Origin: Vagococcus lutrae
GTDB taxonomy: Bacteria > Bacillota > Bacilli > Lactobacillales > Vagococcaceae
Direction of reading: 5' to 3'
DNA length: 64,000 nt
NCBI RefSeq assembly: GCF_003987555.1
Contig: NZ_NGJW01000008.1
Coordinates: forward strand, 29,663 to 93,662
Shown: positions 25,227-34,041 of the stretch, in pieces
How positions within the stretch are numbered: position 1 is the first letter of the stretch
How the letters are laid out: each line of letters opens with the position of its first letter
Made by a program: the position numbers and the translations under genes
Notes under the pieces: generated by a model
Databases searched by the model: none
Told to the model about the DNA's origin: nothing
What the model saw: the letters and a program-made list of their open reading frames with translations, nothing else

Positions 25227-27221
25227 CTATTCAAATTCAACGGCAATCACAAGATGTCCGTCGATCCGGTCGATATCAAGAAGGAGCTTGCCTGCTTCTT
25301 CTTTTGCAAATATCGTTTCGCCAGTCAAAGCATTTGTGACTCGTTTGACTGAGCGAGAGCCGATTTGATAAGTTAGATGAATATCGTGAAGTGGAATAAC
25401 TTCATCAATGGTATAAATCGTTTCTGTATTCTTCTGTGTAATATAGTGTAAGCAATGTATTAGAGCCAACTGGGAGTCCTCACTTTGATTCACGGTCGTT
25501 AATAACGTACTTGGGCCATCGTGTGTTAATAACTTGTCTGGCAGTAACTCGGCTAATTGTTCTGCCAACAACACTTTTATCCAACGAGGTGCATTGTGAC
25601 GATAGCTTTCAAAAATAGGGTGTGAAAAATAGACCCGGTTTTGGTAGCGTGTCAGTGCAGGTCTTCCTAATTCATTCTGAGCAGGTGCATGTTGATGCGA
25701 ACAAAATGTTTCACCCTCACGGTTAAAGTAACTTTTTACCGTCGCCATTAATGTTTCTGCTTTCGTCGTTTTTACCGATGCTCCTTGTAAATACATGACA
25801 TGAGGTTCTTGAGGGAGTTCACGACCATAACGGTCATTTGGTAAAATAAAATCACGGTGATAAGGACTTAATCCTTCAAACTCTATCCCAAAAAACTCTG
25901 CGCCTGCTTGGTTTTCGACCAATGATTTAAAACTTCCTATGACTGCGCCACCACGACTTGTAAAGGTAGCTAATTTCTCTACTAATGACGGTGTCACCTC
26001 CACAATATCTGGTAAGATTAGCACACGATAACGGTCAAATAACATCTCACTGTCGATAATATCAAATTGATAGTTTAATTCTTGTAACAAACGGTTGACA
26101 CCGATTATTGAAGGCGAAATACGTAAGCTGTGACTACCAGGTCGCCACGTTTCTTCTGGCGTTAATACCCCTATCTCTACTTGCGCTTGATTTGCCTGAC
26201 GACACCATTTTTCAATTCCTGCTACTTCTTCATAAACTTTACCAATCAACTCATAGCTAGCTGGTGACAAAGCACCATCAGGATGAAGTTGATCGCCAAT
26301 CGAACAGCCTGCTCCCAAAGCCAACATATTAAAACACTCAAATTGTAGGGCTGGCAAGTTTTTATATGAGTGAAAATCTCCCCAATAAGTATGGAATTTT
26401 CCTGTCATACCAATCACTGGTTTCCCTAAATTTCGAGCATAACGCATGGTAATCGGAAAATGGTCGTATCCCCAACCACCACTTGGTAAACTTTCCAGTT
26501 CTAAATGTGAGTATGCCTCTAAATGATGTTTATCTGCAAACCCAACATGCGAACCATTATAAAAAATACTCGCTTTAGGTGCTTTTTGACGGATTAATTC
26601 GCTAATTTCTATTTTAAAGATACGTAGCATTTCATCAGAATACGCCAAACGGTCTGACTTATTCGTCACGTCATAGCCATGCTTTTTCATCTCTTTTTGA
26701 CAATGCTCACATTGGCAATCTGTGCGGAATAATATATCCATAAATACACCGTCCAACTTATCTGGCGTGACAGACTCAATCATATCCACAAGGTGCTCTT
26801 TAAAGTAAGTTCGATAATCACTATTTAAACAAAGCGTATAATAAAAATGCGGTTCTGGCACTCCCTGACTATTAATCGGCTCCCCTTTTTCGTCACGACA
26901 CAACCATTCTGGATGATGTTTTGCCACATAGCCATCCCATTGAACAGTTGTATAAACAGGCACTTTAATGCCTTCCGCATGACAAGCATCGATTTGATCT
27001 AATAATAGTCGTTCATTTTTCAAATTAGGATGAATCATTTCAGGTTGTGCTTTCGACGGGTAATAAAGCCAACCGTGATGGCATCTACCAAAACACGTTA
27101 TCGAATCAATATGCGCTTCTTTTACTTGTTTCGCAAATAAACGGGCATCAAAACGTTCCGCAATATTTGGAATATGTTCACTTGTATGAAAATCTAAATG
27201 TACTTGACGATAATTTAACAT
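25227..27221 (-). CDS. glycoside hydrolase with GHL6 and beta-galactosidase-trimerisation domains (GH151-like, candidate alpha-L-fucosidase)
   Basis: 664 aa, no signal peptide, so cytoplasmic. The N-terminal TIM-barrel part (about 1-340) starts YRQVHLDFHTSEHIP, carries the likely nucleophile Asp in LDGVFMDILF, and contains the C-x-C-x-x-C pair CQCEHCQ. A flavodoxin-like trimerisation domain follows (about 350-560; VLILPDIVEVTPSLVEKL, GGAVIGSFKS). This arrangement fits GHL6 proteins, some of which are GH151 alpha-L-fucosidases. Placed between the glycosylasparaginase and ROK kinase genes, where a fucosidase would be needed for fucosyl-GlcNAc-Asn. Another exo-glycosidase activity is possible. 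Confidence 0.65.
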   Translation of the reverse strand: MLNYRQVHLDFHTSEHIPNIAERFDARLFAKQVKEAHIDSITCFGRCHHGWLYYPSKAQPEMIHPNLKNERLLLDQIDACHAEGIKVPVYTTVQWDGYVAKHHPEWLCRDEKGEPINSQGVPEPHFYYTLCLNSDYRTYFKEHLVDMIESVTPDKLDGVFMDILFRTDCQCEHCQKEMKKHGYDVTNKSDRLAYSDEMLRIFKIEISELIRQKAPKASIFYNGSHVGFADKHHLEAYSHLELESLPSGGWGYDHFPITMRYARNLGKPVIGMTGKFHTYWGDFHSYKNLPALQFECFNMLALGAGCSIGDQLHPDGALSPASYELIGKVYEEVAGIEKWCRQANQAQVEIGVLTPEETWRPGSHSLRISPSIIGVNRLLQELNYQFDIIDSEMLFDRYRVLILPDIVEVTPSLVEKLATFTSRGGAVIGSFKSLVENQAGAEFFGIEFEGLSPYHRDFILPNDRYGRELPQEPHVMYLQGASVKTTKAETLMATVKSYFNREGETFCSHQHAPAQNELGRPALTRYQNRVYFSHPIFESYRHNAPRWIKVLLAEQLAELLPDKLLTHDGPSTLLTTVNQSEDSQLALIHCLHYITQKNTETIYTIDEVIPLHDIHLTYQIGSRSVKRVTNALTGETIFAKEEAGKLLLDIDRIDGHLVIAVEFE

Positions 27222-27236
27222 AGGACACTCTCCTTT

Positions 27237-28193
27237 TTAGTCTTCGATAGGGGCTTTAATACGTTTTTCATAAGCATCTAACCACTCTTGAGTAATCGGT
27301 GCAATAGACGTTGTATGATTTTCTCCGGGATGAGCGATATAGATAGCTGCTTCCTCCTTATGATTCACGACTGAGAATGTAAACTCGACATTAGTAGCCA
27401 CGCCCCACTCTCCTTGATTATTCATCGCGACAAGACTCATCGCACCTGCTTTGCCATAACGTTTTTTTAACATATCAGCAAAGTCGTAAACAGCTCGATC
27501 ACATGCGGCTTGTGGAGTAAGTCCTTCTTTCATTAACCGTACAATCTCATAGGAAAGGCACCCTTTCATCAAGTCTTCTCCTAATCCTGTTGCGCTAGCT
27601 CCTCCAACTTCACTGTCTACATAAAAACCAGAGCCTGATAAAGGGGAGTCTCCGACTCGTCCTGCTTTCTTCATAAAAAGACCAGAGCTCGACGTCCCCA
27701 CAGCCATACTTCCTTGACTATTTAAGGTGACCGCCCCTACGGTATCATGTCCGTCATAAGGGTTTAGTTGGTTTTCTTGTACTTCTTTCAATCGTTTTTT
27801 CCATATTTTATGAGCGCGTGGTGTTAACATGTTTTGCTTTTCAAATCCTGCTAGCGAGGCGTACTTCGTTGCCCCTACCCCCACGCGAAAACTATTAAAA
27901 TGGTCATGACTTAATTGACGTGCCACTGATATGGGATTTTTAACATCTTGAATTCCTGCGACACCACCAATTGCAAACGTATCTCCATTCATATACGCAG
28001 CGTCCATTTCAAGAATACCTTCTTCATTTGGTAACCCGCCATATCCTACTGATTTGTAAAAAGGATAGTCTTCAACCGTTTTGATTAAAACTTCAACACC
28101 ATCTCCGGCTTTTCCACCATTTTTTAAAATATCCCCAGCTTTTTTGACACCATCATGTGCCATTCGCCAAGTTGCAATTGCGCCCCATTTCAT
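27237..28193 (-). CDS. glycosylasparaginase (N4-(beta-GlcNAc)-L-asparaginase)
   Basis: 318-aa Ntn-hydrolase. Self-cleavage at the HDTVGAV motif (D150-T151) would free Thr151 as nucleophile, as in aspartylglucosaminidase. Other family blocks: YGGLPNEEGILEMDAAYMNG, GGVAGIQDVKNPISVAR, GRVGDSPLSGSGFYVD, GGASATGLGEDLM. Hydrolyses GlcNAc-Asn to aspartate and glucosaminylamine/GlcNAc. No signal peptide, so its substrate must be imported. Counterpart of asnA2 of L. casei alf-2. It could also act as an isoaspartyl peptidase, but the blocks fit the AGA branch better. Confidence 0.88.
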   Translation of the reverse strand: MKWGAIATWRMAHDGVKKAGDILKNGGKAGDGVEVLIKTVEDYPFYKSVGYGGLPNEEGILEMDAAYMNGDTFAIGGVAGIQDVKNPISVARQLSHDHFNSFRVGVGATKYASLAGFEKQNMLTPRAHKIWKKRLKEVQENQLNPYDGHDTVGAVTLNSQGSMAVGTSSSGLFMKKAGRVGDSPLSGSGFYVDSEVGGASATGLGEDLMKGCLSYEIVRLMKEGLTPQAACDRAVYDFADMLKKRYGKAGAMSLVAMNNQGEWGVATNVEFTFSVVNHKEEAAIYIAHPGENHTTSIAPITQEWLDAYEKRIKAPIED

Positions 28194-28206
28194 TTATATT
28201 TCCTCC

Positions 28207-29517
28207 TCAATCATTTGCCAATGCAAGAATCGCATGCATATAAATTTCAATATTTTTTAACCAATCTGTTAAATCCATATATTCATCCGGATTGTGAGCA
28301 ATCCCTTTCTGCCCTGGAAAAGAAGGGCCAAACGCCACAATGTTAGGAACAAAACGAGCATAGGTAGCGCCTGTCGTCGTCACAGGTTGTCCATCTTCGT
28401 GCATGACCTCTTCGTATACCGTCACTAATTTTTGAACACCCCAATGTTCCTTAGGAAAGACTGTACTTGGTAGACGTCTTAAAACATTTAACGTACTTTG
28501 CTTCGGTAGCACTTTTGTCAACTGTTCTAGAACTGCTTCTTCTGTGACTGTCACAGGATAACGTATGCTAATTTCTAAACACATCCCGTCATCTTGCTTA
28601 GTCCAACGATATGGACTTATTTGCAACGTTCCACTATCTGAATCAGACCAATTTAACCCAAGTCCTTCTCCCTGATGTTGCTGATGTAAATGTGCCACTA
28701 TCCATGCAAGATAGTCTTTCAAATCATCCTCATAAGTCAATACTTGTTCTAATTGTTTCGCTAATAGCGTAATACTATTTTCCCCTAATTCTGGTGCATT
28801 GGAAGGACTTCGCTTGCCACTAGCTGTAAACGTTCTTCCTTGAAACACAGTGGTTAAACTATCGGGAATAAAAGAAGGATCTTGACTACCAACAATCGCA
28901 CCTAAATGTGTAAAAGAGTCTGCCGTTATTTTCGTCGTTATCCCCACTCTTAAAATTCCTCGTTCACCATAAACTACTGGATATTTACAGTCAGGCGTAA
29001 AACCAAAAATAGGCGCTTTTTCTTTTGCTAGATATAGCGGCATATCTTGCGAACCACTTTCCTCGTCTGTCCCAAAAACGATTCGGACAGTTCTTTTTAA
29101 AGGGACTTCATGGTCTTGTAATAGCTTCAATGCAAATAGACACGCCATGATAGGGCCTTTATTATCCAAAACCCCTCGTCCATATAATTTTTCATCGCGT
29201 AATGTTAGTTCATACGGTGGACTACTCCAACCCTCTCCTTCTGGCACCACATCTAGATGCCCCACAACTCCGATATAATCTTCTTCTTCCCCTAGCTGAG
29301 CGTAGCCGACTGCATTCTCAACCATCTTCGTTGAAAAACCATATTCGTCGGCAATCGTCAAGGCTTCTCGTAATACGTTTAAATTAGCTTCGCCAAAAGG
29401 AGCTTCTGTCGTGGCAACTGATTTCTTACTTGGTATTCGAATGATTCGTGCTAAATCTTTTAAAAATAGCGCTTGATTCTCTGCAATCCATTGTTTAAAT
29501 TCTGGATGATACACCAT
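28207..29517 (-). CDS. M20 metallo-dipeptidase (PepV/Sapep family)
   Basis: 436 aa, two-metal M20 peptidase: H87-x-D89 in VGHLDVVPEGEGW, D118 in GRGVLDNKGP, catalytic Glu in GTDEESGSQD, a lid domain in the middle, and a C-terminal zinc His in PGQKGIAHNPDEYMDL. Somewhat shorter than PepV (about 470). Cytoplasmic. In the glyco-asparagine operon it would trim peptides from the Asn residue; pepV is likewise part of the L. casei cluster. Confidence 0.88.
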   Translation of the reverse strand: MVYHPEFKQWIAENQALFLKDLARIIRIPSKKSVATTEAPFGEANLNVLREALTIADEYGFSTKMVENAVGYAQLGEEEDYIGVVGHLDVVPEGEGWSSPPYELTLRDEKLYGRGVLDNKGPIMACLFALKLLQDHEVPLKRTVRIVFGTDEESGSQDMPLYLAKEKAPIFGFTPDCKYPVVYGERGILRVGITTKITADSFTHLGAIVGSQDPSFIPDSLTTVFQGRTFTASGKRSPSNAPELGENSITLLAKQLEQVLTYEDDLKDYLAWIVAHLHQQHQGEGLGLNWSDSDSGTLQISPYRWTKQDDGMCLEISIRYPVTVTEEAVLEQLTKVLPKQSTLNVLRRLPSTVFPKEHWGVQKLVTVYEEVMHEDGQPVTTTGATYARFVPNIVAFGPSFPGQKGIAHNPDEYMDLTDWLKNIEIYMHAILALAND

Positions 29518-29536
29518 GATTTCTCCTCATTTCTTC

Positions 29537-30241
29537 TTAACGTTGTAAAGTTTGTTTTATGCGATATTCATCGCCTCGATAGTAAGAGCAATCATATAAT
29601 AATAAGGCTCCATCTACCGAGTAGGTTTCGGACATCATTTTAAAACCAGCTTGATGCAAAGGGACATTTAGTAACTCATGATAGGGCGCCTCTATATTAA
29701 CTGCCGCAATTTCTTGATGAGAGTAACCTATAACATGAGACTGCTCTAAGAGTTGAAAAAGCGACTGTGTCGCCTGTTCTTCAGAAAAGGTCGGCGGCAA
29801 GTAGTCAACAGGTATCCATAGCTCTTCGACCGTCATCGCCGTCTGATTGTATTGACGTAAGCGTTGAATCACAAATAACTCACGTGCTTCGCCAAAATCC
29901 AACGCTACTTGGTCAGTCTTTATTTTTTTCAAAGACAAAAGTTTTGTGTGAACATCTTTTCCTAAATGTTCGCCAACCTCTGTAAAACTCGTTAAACCAT
30001 AATGTCCACTGTATAATTTGGGCGCACGCATGACATAAGTTCCTTTTCCCCGATGTTTCACCAGTCGCTGCTCACTTATCAATTGATCGACTGCCTTACG
30101 TATGGTCAAACGACTAACACCAAATTCATCTGCCAATTCATAATCAGACGGCAATTTCATTTGTTCTGAATAAACCCCGGTCTGAATCCGTCGTCTAAGT
30201 TCATCTGCCACTTCTGTAAAAAGGGTAACGCGTTTCGTCAT
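29537..30241 (-). CDS. GntR/HutC-family repressor (AlfR2-like)
   Basis: 234 aa. HTH at about 5-70 (YELADEFGVSRLTIRKAVDQL; KHRGKGTYVM), then UTRA domain (HQAGFKMMSETYSVDGALLLYDCSYYRGDEYRI). ATG at 30241 follows TAGGTGAG. Lies between yitT and the dipeptidase gene with short gaps, so it is encoded within the operon it likely represses, through the GTATATAC palindrome at 31130. Confidence 0.87.
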   Translation of the reverse strand: MTKRVTLFTEVADELRRRIQTGVYSEQMKLPSDYELADEFGVSRLTIRKAVDQLISEQRLVKHRGKGTYVMRAPKLYSGHYGLTSFTEVGEHLGKDVHTKLLSLKKIKTDQVALDFGEARELFVIQRLRQYNQTAMTVEELWIPVDYLPPTFSEEQATQSLFQLLEQSHVIGYSHQEIAAVNIEAPYHELLNVPLHQAGFKMMSETYSVDGALLLYDCSYYRGDEYRIKQTLQR

Positions 30242-30250
30242 TATTCTCAC

Positions 30251-31096
30251 CTACCATTCATAAAACACTTTATTGGTTATCACTTTAGGTGAAACACTCA
30301 TAAAAGCATCGGGATCTGAAAGTTGAATGTCATCATACAGTGCTGTTAGTTCATTCTTCGCAATAACGACAAAGATAATTTTCTTTTCTTCTCGCTTAAA
30401 CGCTCCTTCAACATCATTGACAATCGTCATCCCACGCTTTAAATGTGTTTGCATTTGTGTAATCAGAGCCTCTGCTTTTTCGGTCACAATCATCACTTGT
30501 ACTTTTTGTTGTCGAGTATTAACAAAATCTACAACACGACCACTAATGAAAACGGAAATCGCACTGTAGAAAGCAAGCGGCCAACCATAAACGTAGCCAG
30601 CTACAAACTGAATACACACATTAAAAATAATAAAAATCGTCCCTAATGATTTGTTGGTCTTTTGCCGAACTAAAATTCCTATAATATCAAGTCCGCCCGT
30701 TGAAAAGCCACTATTTAACGTAATACCCACCGACACCCCATGTAACACTCCTCCAAAGACCGCACAAATGACCGGATCTGTCGTCAATGTCACTACTGGT
30801 AAACGAGCCATCATAAAGGATGTAAGAAAAACCGCTACAACGGTCATCGCTGTAAATTCTCGGTCGATATGGAACCAAGCAATAAATAACAAAGGAAGAT
30901 TGAATAGTAGCACGAGTAAAGGTATCGACATCTCATAATCGTAAAATGTGCCTGCTAATGTACTCATTAATTGAGACAGGCCTGTTATCCCATTTGCGTA
31001 AATTTTTCCCGGAAACCAAAAAAAATTAAATGCTAACGATGATAAAAAAGCGTAGGCTACTGCCACTAACCATTTTGAATAATACTGTCGATTCAC
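30251..31096 (-). CDS. YitT-family membrane protein
   Basis: About 281 aa. Five to six membrane segments in the first 200 residues (DUF161) with glycine-rich loops (GITGLSQLMS; NSGFSTGGLDIIG), then a cytoplasmic DUF2179 domain (VQVMIVTEKAEALITQMQ; RGMTIVNDVEGAFKREEKKI). The family has no firmly established function. GTG at 31096 is preferred because GGAGGG lies upstream; the longer frame adds ten residues. First gene of the six-gene operon, 9 nt before the regulator gene. It is the only membrane protein in the operon. Confidence 0.85.
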   Translation of the reverse strand: MNRQYYSKWLVAVAYAFLSSLAFNFFWFPGKIYANGITGLSQLMSTLAGTFYDYEMSIPLLVLLFNLPLLFIAWFHIDREFTAMTVVAVFLTSFMMARLPVVTLTTDPVICAVFGGVLHGVSVGITLNSGFSTGGLDIIGILVRQKTNKSLGTIFIIFNVCIQFVAGYVYGWPLAFYSAISVFISGRVVDFVNTRQQKVQVMIVTEKAEALITQMQTHLKRGMTIVNDVEGAFKREEKKIIFVVIAKNELTALYDDIQLSDPDAFMSVSPKVITNKVFYEW

Positions 31097-31129
31097 GTGT
31101 AACACCCTCCCTTTATCACTTAACAACGC

Positions 31130-31158
31130 TAGTATATACTACTAAAAAGAATATGCAA
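31130..31158 (-). promoter_or_regulatory. promoter and GntR-type operator of the glyco-asparagine operon
   Basis: Minus strand: -35 TTGCAT (31153-31158), 16 bp, -10 TATACT (31131-31136). The -10 is embedded in the perfect palindrome TAGTATATACTA (31130-31141), whose GTATATAC core is the GntR/HutC consensus also seen in the TreR site at 14514. Confidence 0.75.
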
Positions 31159-31209
31159 CCGCTTTTACGTATGTATTTTTTTCGTGATGTGTTTTTCTCT
31201 AACCACACA

Positions 31210-31246
31210 AAAAAGACCTTACAGCCATAAGCTGTAAGGTCTTTTT
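31210..31246. terminator. bidirectional terminator
   Basis: AAAAAGACCTTACAGC pairs perfectly with GCTGTAAGGTCTTTTT over a 5-nt loop. Ends the veg transcript on the minus strand. Confidence 0.92.
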
Positions 31247-31254
31247 CGCTCTTA

Positions 31255-31488
31255 TTATAAAAATTCTACTGCTACAGTATTTGTCAAAATATCTGTATAA
31301 CTATAAGAGACCCGGTCACATGAATTCAGATCTTCATCTAAGTCTACCACAAAGACGGCAGGATAAGTTTCTGTTAAAACACCACGATGCTCTGTTTGGC
31401 GTTTTCGACCTGTTTGTGCAGTTAACATAATTTCACTACCAATACGTGCTTCCATCTTCTTCTTAATCGTCGCTAATGTTTGTGGCAT
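31255..31488 (-). CDS. veg: Veg family protein
   Basis: 77 aa starting at ATG 31488 (MPQTLATIKKK), preceded by GAGGTGAAGGGA; the open frame extends 42 codons upstream but through the promoter. The Veg blocks ARIGSEIMLTAQTGRKR, RGVLTETYPAVFVVDL and RVSYSYTDILT are all present. Small cytoplasmic SH3-like protein; in Bacillus subtilis it stimulates biofilm formation via SinR and is very strongly expressed. It has its own strong promoter. Confidence 0.93.
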   Translation of the reverse strand: MPQTLATIKKKMEARIGSEIMLTAQTGRKRQTEHRGVLTETYPAVFVVDLDEDLNSCDRVSYSYTDILTNTVAVEFL

Positions 31489-31506
31489 TCCCTTCACCTC
31501 GTAGCT

Positions 31507-31535
31507 ATTATACCACAAACATAATAAAAACTCAA
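31507..31535 (-). promoter_or_regulatory. veg promoter
   Basis: -35 TTGAGT (31530-31535), 17 bp, -10 TATAAT (31507-31512) on the minus strand, directly ahead of the chosen start and ribosome site. Confidence 0.8.
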
Positions 31536-31574
31536 ATTTTAACACACTTACTATCTTAACGCAAGATTTTTTTA

Positions 31575-32075
31575 TTATTTCTTTGATTTTTTTATGTAAA
31601 GAACGACTAAGCAAATCACAATTCCGGTCAAGGCGCCCATACTATCGAGCATAACATCTTCAAATAGCGGCGTTCGTCCACCCGTCAATTGTTGATGAAA
31701 TTCATCTAGACCAGCATATCCTGTAGCAGATAACCAACTTATCACTGTAGTTATCCATATCCCTTTAACTCGCGGAGTTAAACCTAGAAATAAAAAGCTG
31801 CCCAATAGGAAGTAAGTAAAAAAATGTGCCCCTTTTCGGATAAAAAACTCAACAAACTTAAAATAACCACTATGTGCCACACTGACTTCTTCTCCAGCAT
31901 ACATAAATTGAATGGAGCTTAACGCCTCATGAAATGGCTGCTTTTTAAGTAGCACTTCTAACAAACCTATTTGAGATTGCTGTTCATACGTCTGGGATGA
32001 ACTCCAAAAAAGTAACCCCATCACTAGAAACGCTAAAAATAAATACAGGGTTCCATCCTTACGATATTTTGCCAT
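31575..32075 (-). CDS. VanZ family membrane protein
   Basis: 166 aa with about four membrane segments and the VanZ motifs: LLFWSSSQTYEQQS, KFVEFFIRKGAHFFTYFLLG, and a conserved acidic patch in GLDEFHQQLTGGRTPLFEDVMLD. ATG at 32075 (MAKYRK) is better spaced from GGAGG than the ATG two codons earlier. VanZ of Tn1546 gives teicoplanin tolerance by an unclear mechanism; here it is a stand-alone housekeeping-type copy. Confidence 0.85.
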   Translation of the reverse strand: MAKYRKDGTLYLFLAFLVMGLLFWSSSQTYEQQSQIGLLEVLLKKQPFHEALSSIQFMYAGEEVSVAHSGYFKFVEFFIRKGAHFFTYFLLGSFLFLGLTPRVKGIWITTVISWLSATGYAGLDEFHQQLTGGRTPLFEDVMLDSMGALTGIVICLVVLYIKKSKK

Positions 32076-32200
32076 TGCCATCCCTCCTTTTGTTTTATTA
32101 TCCTACATAATGAAAATAAAATGAAGAAGTTTGAGATTATTTCTTATCATTTTTTAAGATATAGCTTATAATAGAAGTTAACTTGAAAGGAGCGGATTTA

Positions 32201-34000
32201 ATGTCATATTCAATTACATGGGATTTAGAAAGTATTTTTCCAGGAGGTACGCAATCAAAAGCTCTCCAAGAAAAAATTACAGAGATGAAGACGCTTGTTA
32301 AAACATATGAATCACACGTTCAAGCGTGGGAACCTCAACAAGATGCCCCTCATTTTGAAACACTTGAGGAACTATTAAAAGAATCGGCTACTTTATCACA
32401 AGCTTTCGGACAAACAATTAGTTTTGTCAACGCTATTCAATCAGCCGATGTAAATAACAAAGATGCTAACACATTGCTAGGGACTCTTTATAGTTTACAC
32501 ACACTCTTCAGCAACGCTCATGTGACATTCACTAAAAAATTAACAGAGCTATCTGATGACGCGTGGCACGACTTATCACATACGTCTTTTGCACAAGCAC
32601 ATGGTGTCTTATTTAACTTAAATGAAATTCGTCGTGACGGAAAAGAGCTTTTAAGCGAGCGAGAAGAAAATATTATTAACCATTTAGCTTTAGATGGTTT
32701 TAATGCATGGAGCTCTCATTACGATACAATTGTCGCGTCTATTCAAATCGAATACGATGGAGAAACACTTTCAGCTGGCCAAGCCTTCAATAAAATGATG
32801 GGAGATGCCAACCCACAAGTACGTGCTGATTTATTTGAAATTTGGGAAAAAACATGGGAAGAAAAAGCGCCTTTGTTTGCCGATACACTTAACCATTTAC
32901 AAGGATTCCGTTTAACAAATTACGAGTTACACGGTAAATCTGATTATTTAGAAACACCACTCACTTACAATCGTATGAAAAAAGAAACGTTAGAGATGAT
33001 GTGGCAAACTATCACTGATAATAAGAAAGCTTTCACTGACTTTTTAACACGTAAAGCACAATTATTCGGAAAAGAGAAAATGGAGTGGCAAGATGTCGAT
33101 GCTCCTATCATTCTAGGAGATTTAAAAGAAAAACGTTTCACTTTTGATGAAGCCGCTGAATTTATCATTGCTAATTTTAATAAATTCAGTCCTAAGATGG
33201 CAACATTTGCTCAACATGCCTTTGAAAATGCTTGGATTGAAGCAGAAGACCGTCCAGGAAAACGCCCAGGTGGTTATTGTACAGGAATCCCAGAAAGTAA
33301 AGAGTCACGTATCTTTATGACTTATGGCGAATCAATAAATGAAGTAGCTACATTGGCGCACGAACTAGGCCACGCTTACCATAGTCACGTGATGTGGGAT
33401 TTACCTGTCATGAGCCAAGGATATGCGATGAACGTTGCTGAAACTGCTAGTACTTTTGCAGAACTCATTGTAGCAGATGCGACTTTAAAAGAAGCAAGTT
33501 CTAAAGAAGAAAAGATCAGCTTGCTCGATACAAAACTACAAAATGCTACTGCGATGTTCTTAAATATTCATGCGCGCTTTATCTTTGAAAATAAATTCTA
33601 TCAAACTCGTCAAGACCACGTTCTATCGGTCGATGAAATAACTGAATTAATGCTAGAAGCACAGGAAGAAGCTTATCAAGGAACATTGGCTTCTTATCAT
33701 CCACACTTCTGGGCAAGTAAATTACATTTCTTTATTGACGACGTACCGTTTTATAACTTCCCTTATACATTTGGTTACTTATTCAGTATGGGAATCTATG
33801 CATACGCTCAACAATCTGGGGATAATTTTGAAGACAAATATATTGCCCTCCTACGCGACACTGCTTCAATGACGACTGAAGAACTCGCACAAAAACACCT
33901 CAATGTCGATTTAACGCAACCAGATTTCTGGCAAGCTGGCATTGATATGGTCAAAAAAGATATTGAAGAATTCATGACATTAACTGAAGACCTTATCTAA
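32201..34000 (+). CDS. pepF: oligoendopeptidase F (M3B family)
   Basis: 599-aa cytoplasmic zinc peptidase of the pepF/M3 family. HELGH at 387-391 is the zinc motif with a downstream Glu (NVAETASTFAEL). Typical N-terminus YSITWDLESIFPGG. Degrades medium-length peptides. ATG at 32201 follows AAAGGAG by 8 nt; the longer frame adds six residues. Monocistronic, with terminator at 34005. Confidence 0.93.
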   Translation: MSYSITWDLESIFPGGTQSKALQEKITEMKTLVKTYESHVQAWEPQQDAPHFETLEELLKESATLSQAFGQTISFVNAIQSADVNNKDANTLLGTLYSLHTLFSNAHVTFTKKLTELSDDAWHDLSHTSFAQAHGVLFNLNEIRRDGKELLSEREENIINHLALDGFNAWSSHYDTIVASIQIEYDGETLSAGQAFNKMMGDANPQVRADLFEIWEKTWEEKAPLFADTLNHLQGFRLTNYELHGKSDYLETPLTYNRMKKETLEMMWQTITDNKKAFTDFLTRKAQLFGKEKMEWQDVDAPIILGDLKEKRFTFDEAAEFIIANFNKFSPKMATFAQHAFENAWIEAEDRPGKRPGGYCTGIPESKESRIFMTYGESINEVATLAHELGHAYHSHVMWDLPVMSQGYAMNVAETASTFAELIVADATLKEASSKEEKISLLDTKLQNATAMFLNIHARFIFENKFYQTRQDHVLSVDEITELMLEAQEEAYQGTLASYHPHFWASKLHFFIDDVPFYNFPYTFGYLFSMGIYAYAQQSGDNFEDKYIALLRDTASMTTEELAQKHLNVDLTQPDFWQAGIDMVKKDIEEFMTLTEDLI

Positions 34001-34004
34001 AAAC

Positions 34005-34041
34005 AAAACACCGTTACCTCTTAAAGAGGCAACGGTGTTTT
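34005..34041. terminator. bidirectional terminator
   Basis: AAAACACCGTT pairs with AACGGTGTTTT; an inner CCTCTT/AAGAGG stem extends it. Lies between convergent pepF and the APC permease gene, slightly overlapping the latter's end. Confidence 0.88.
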
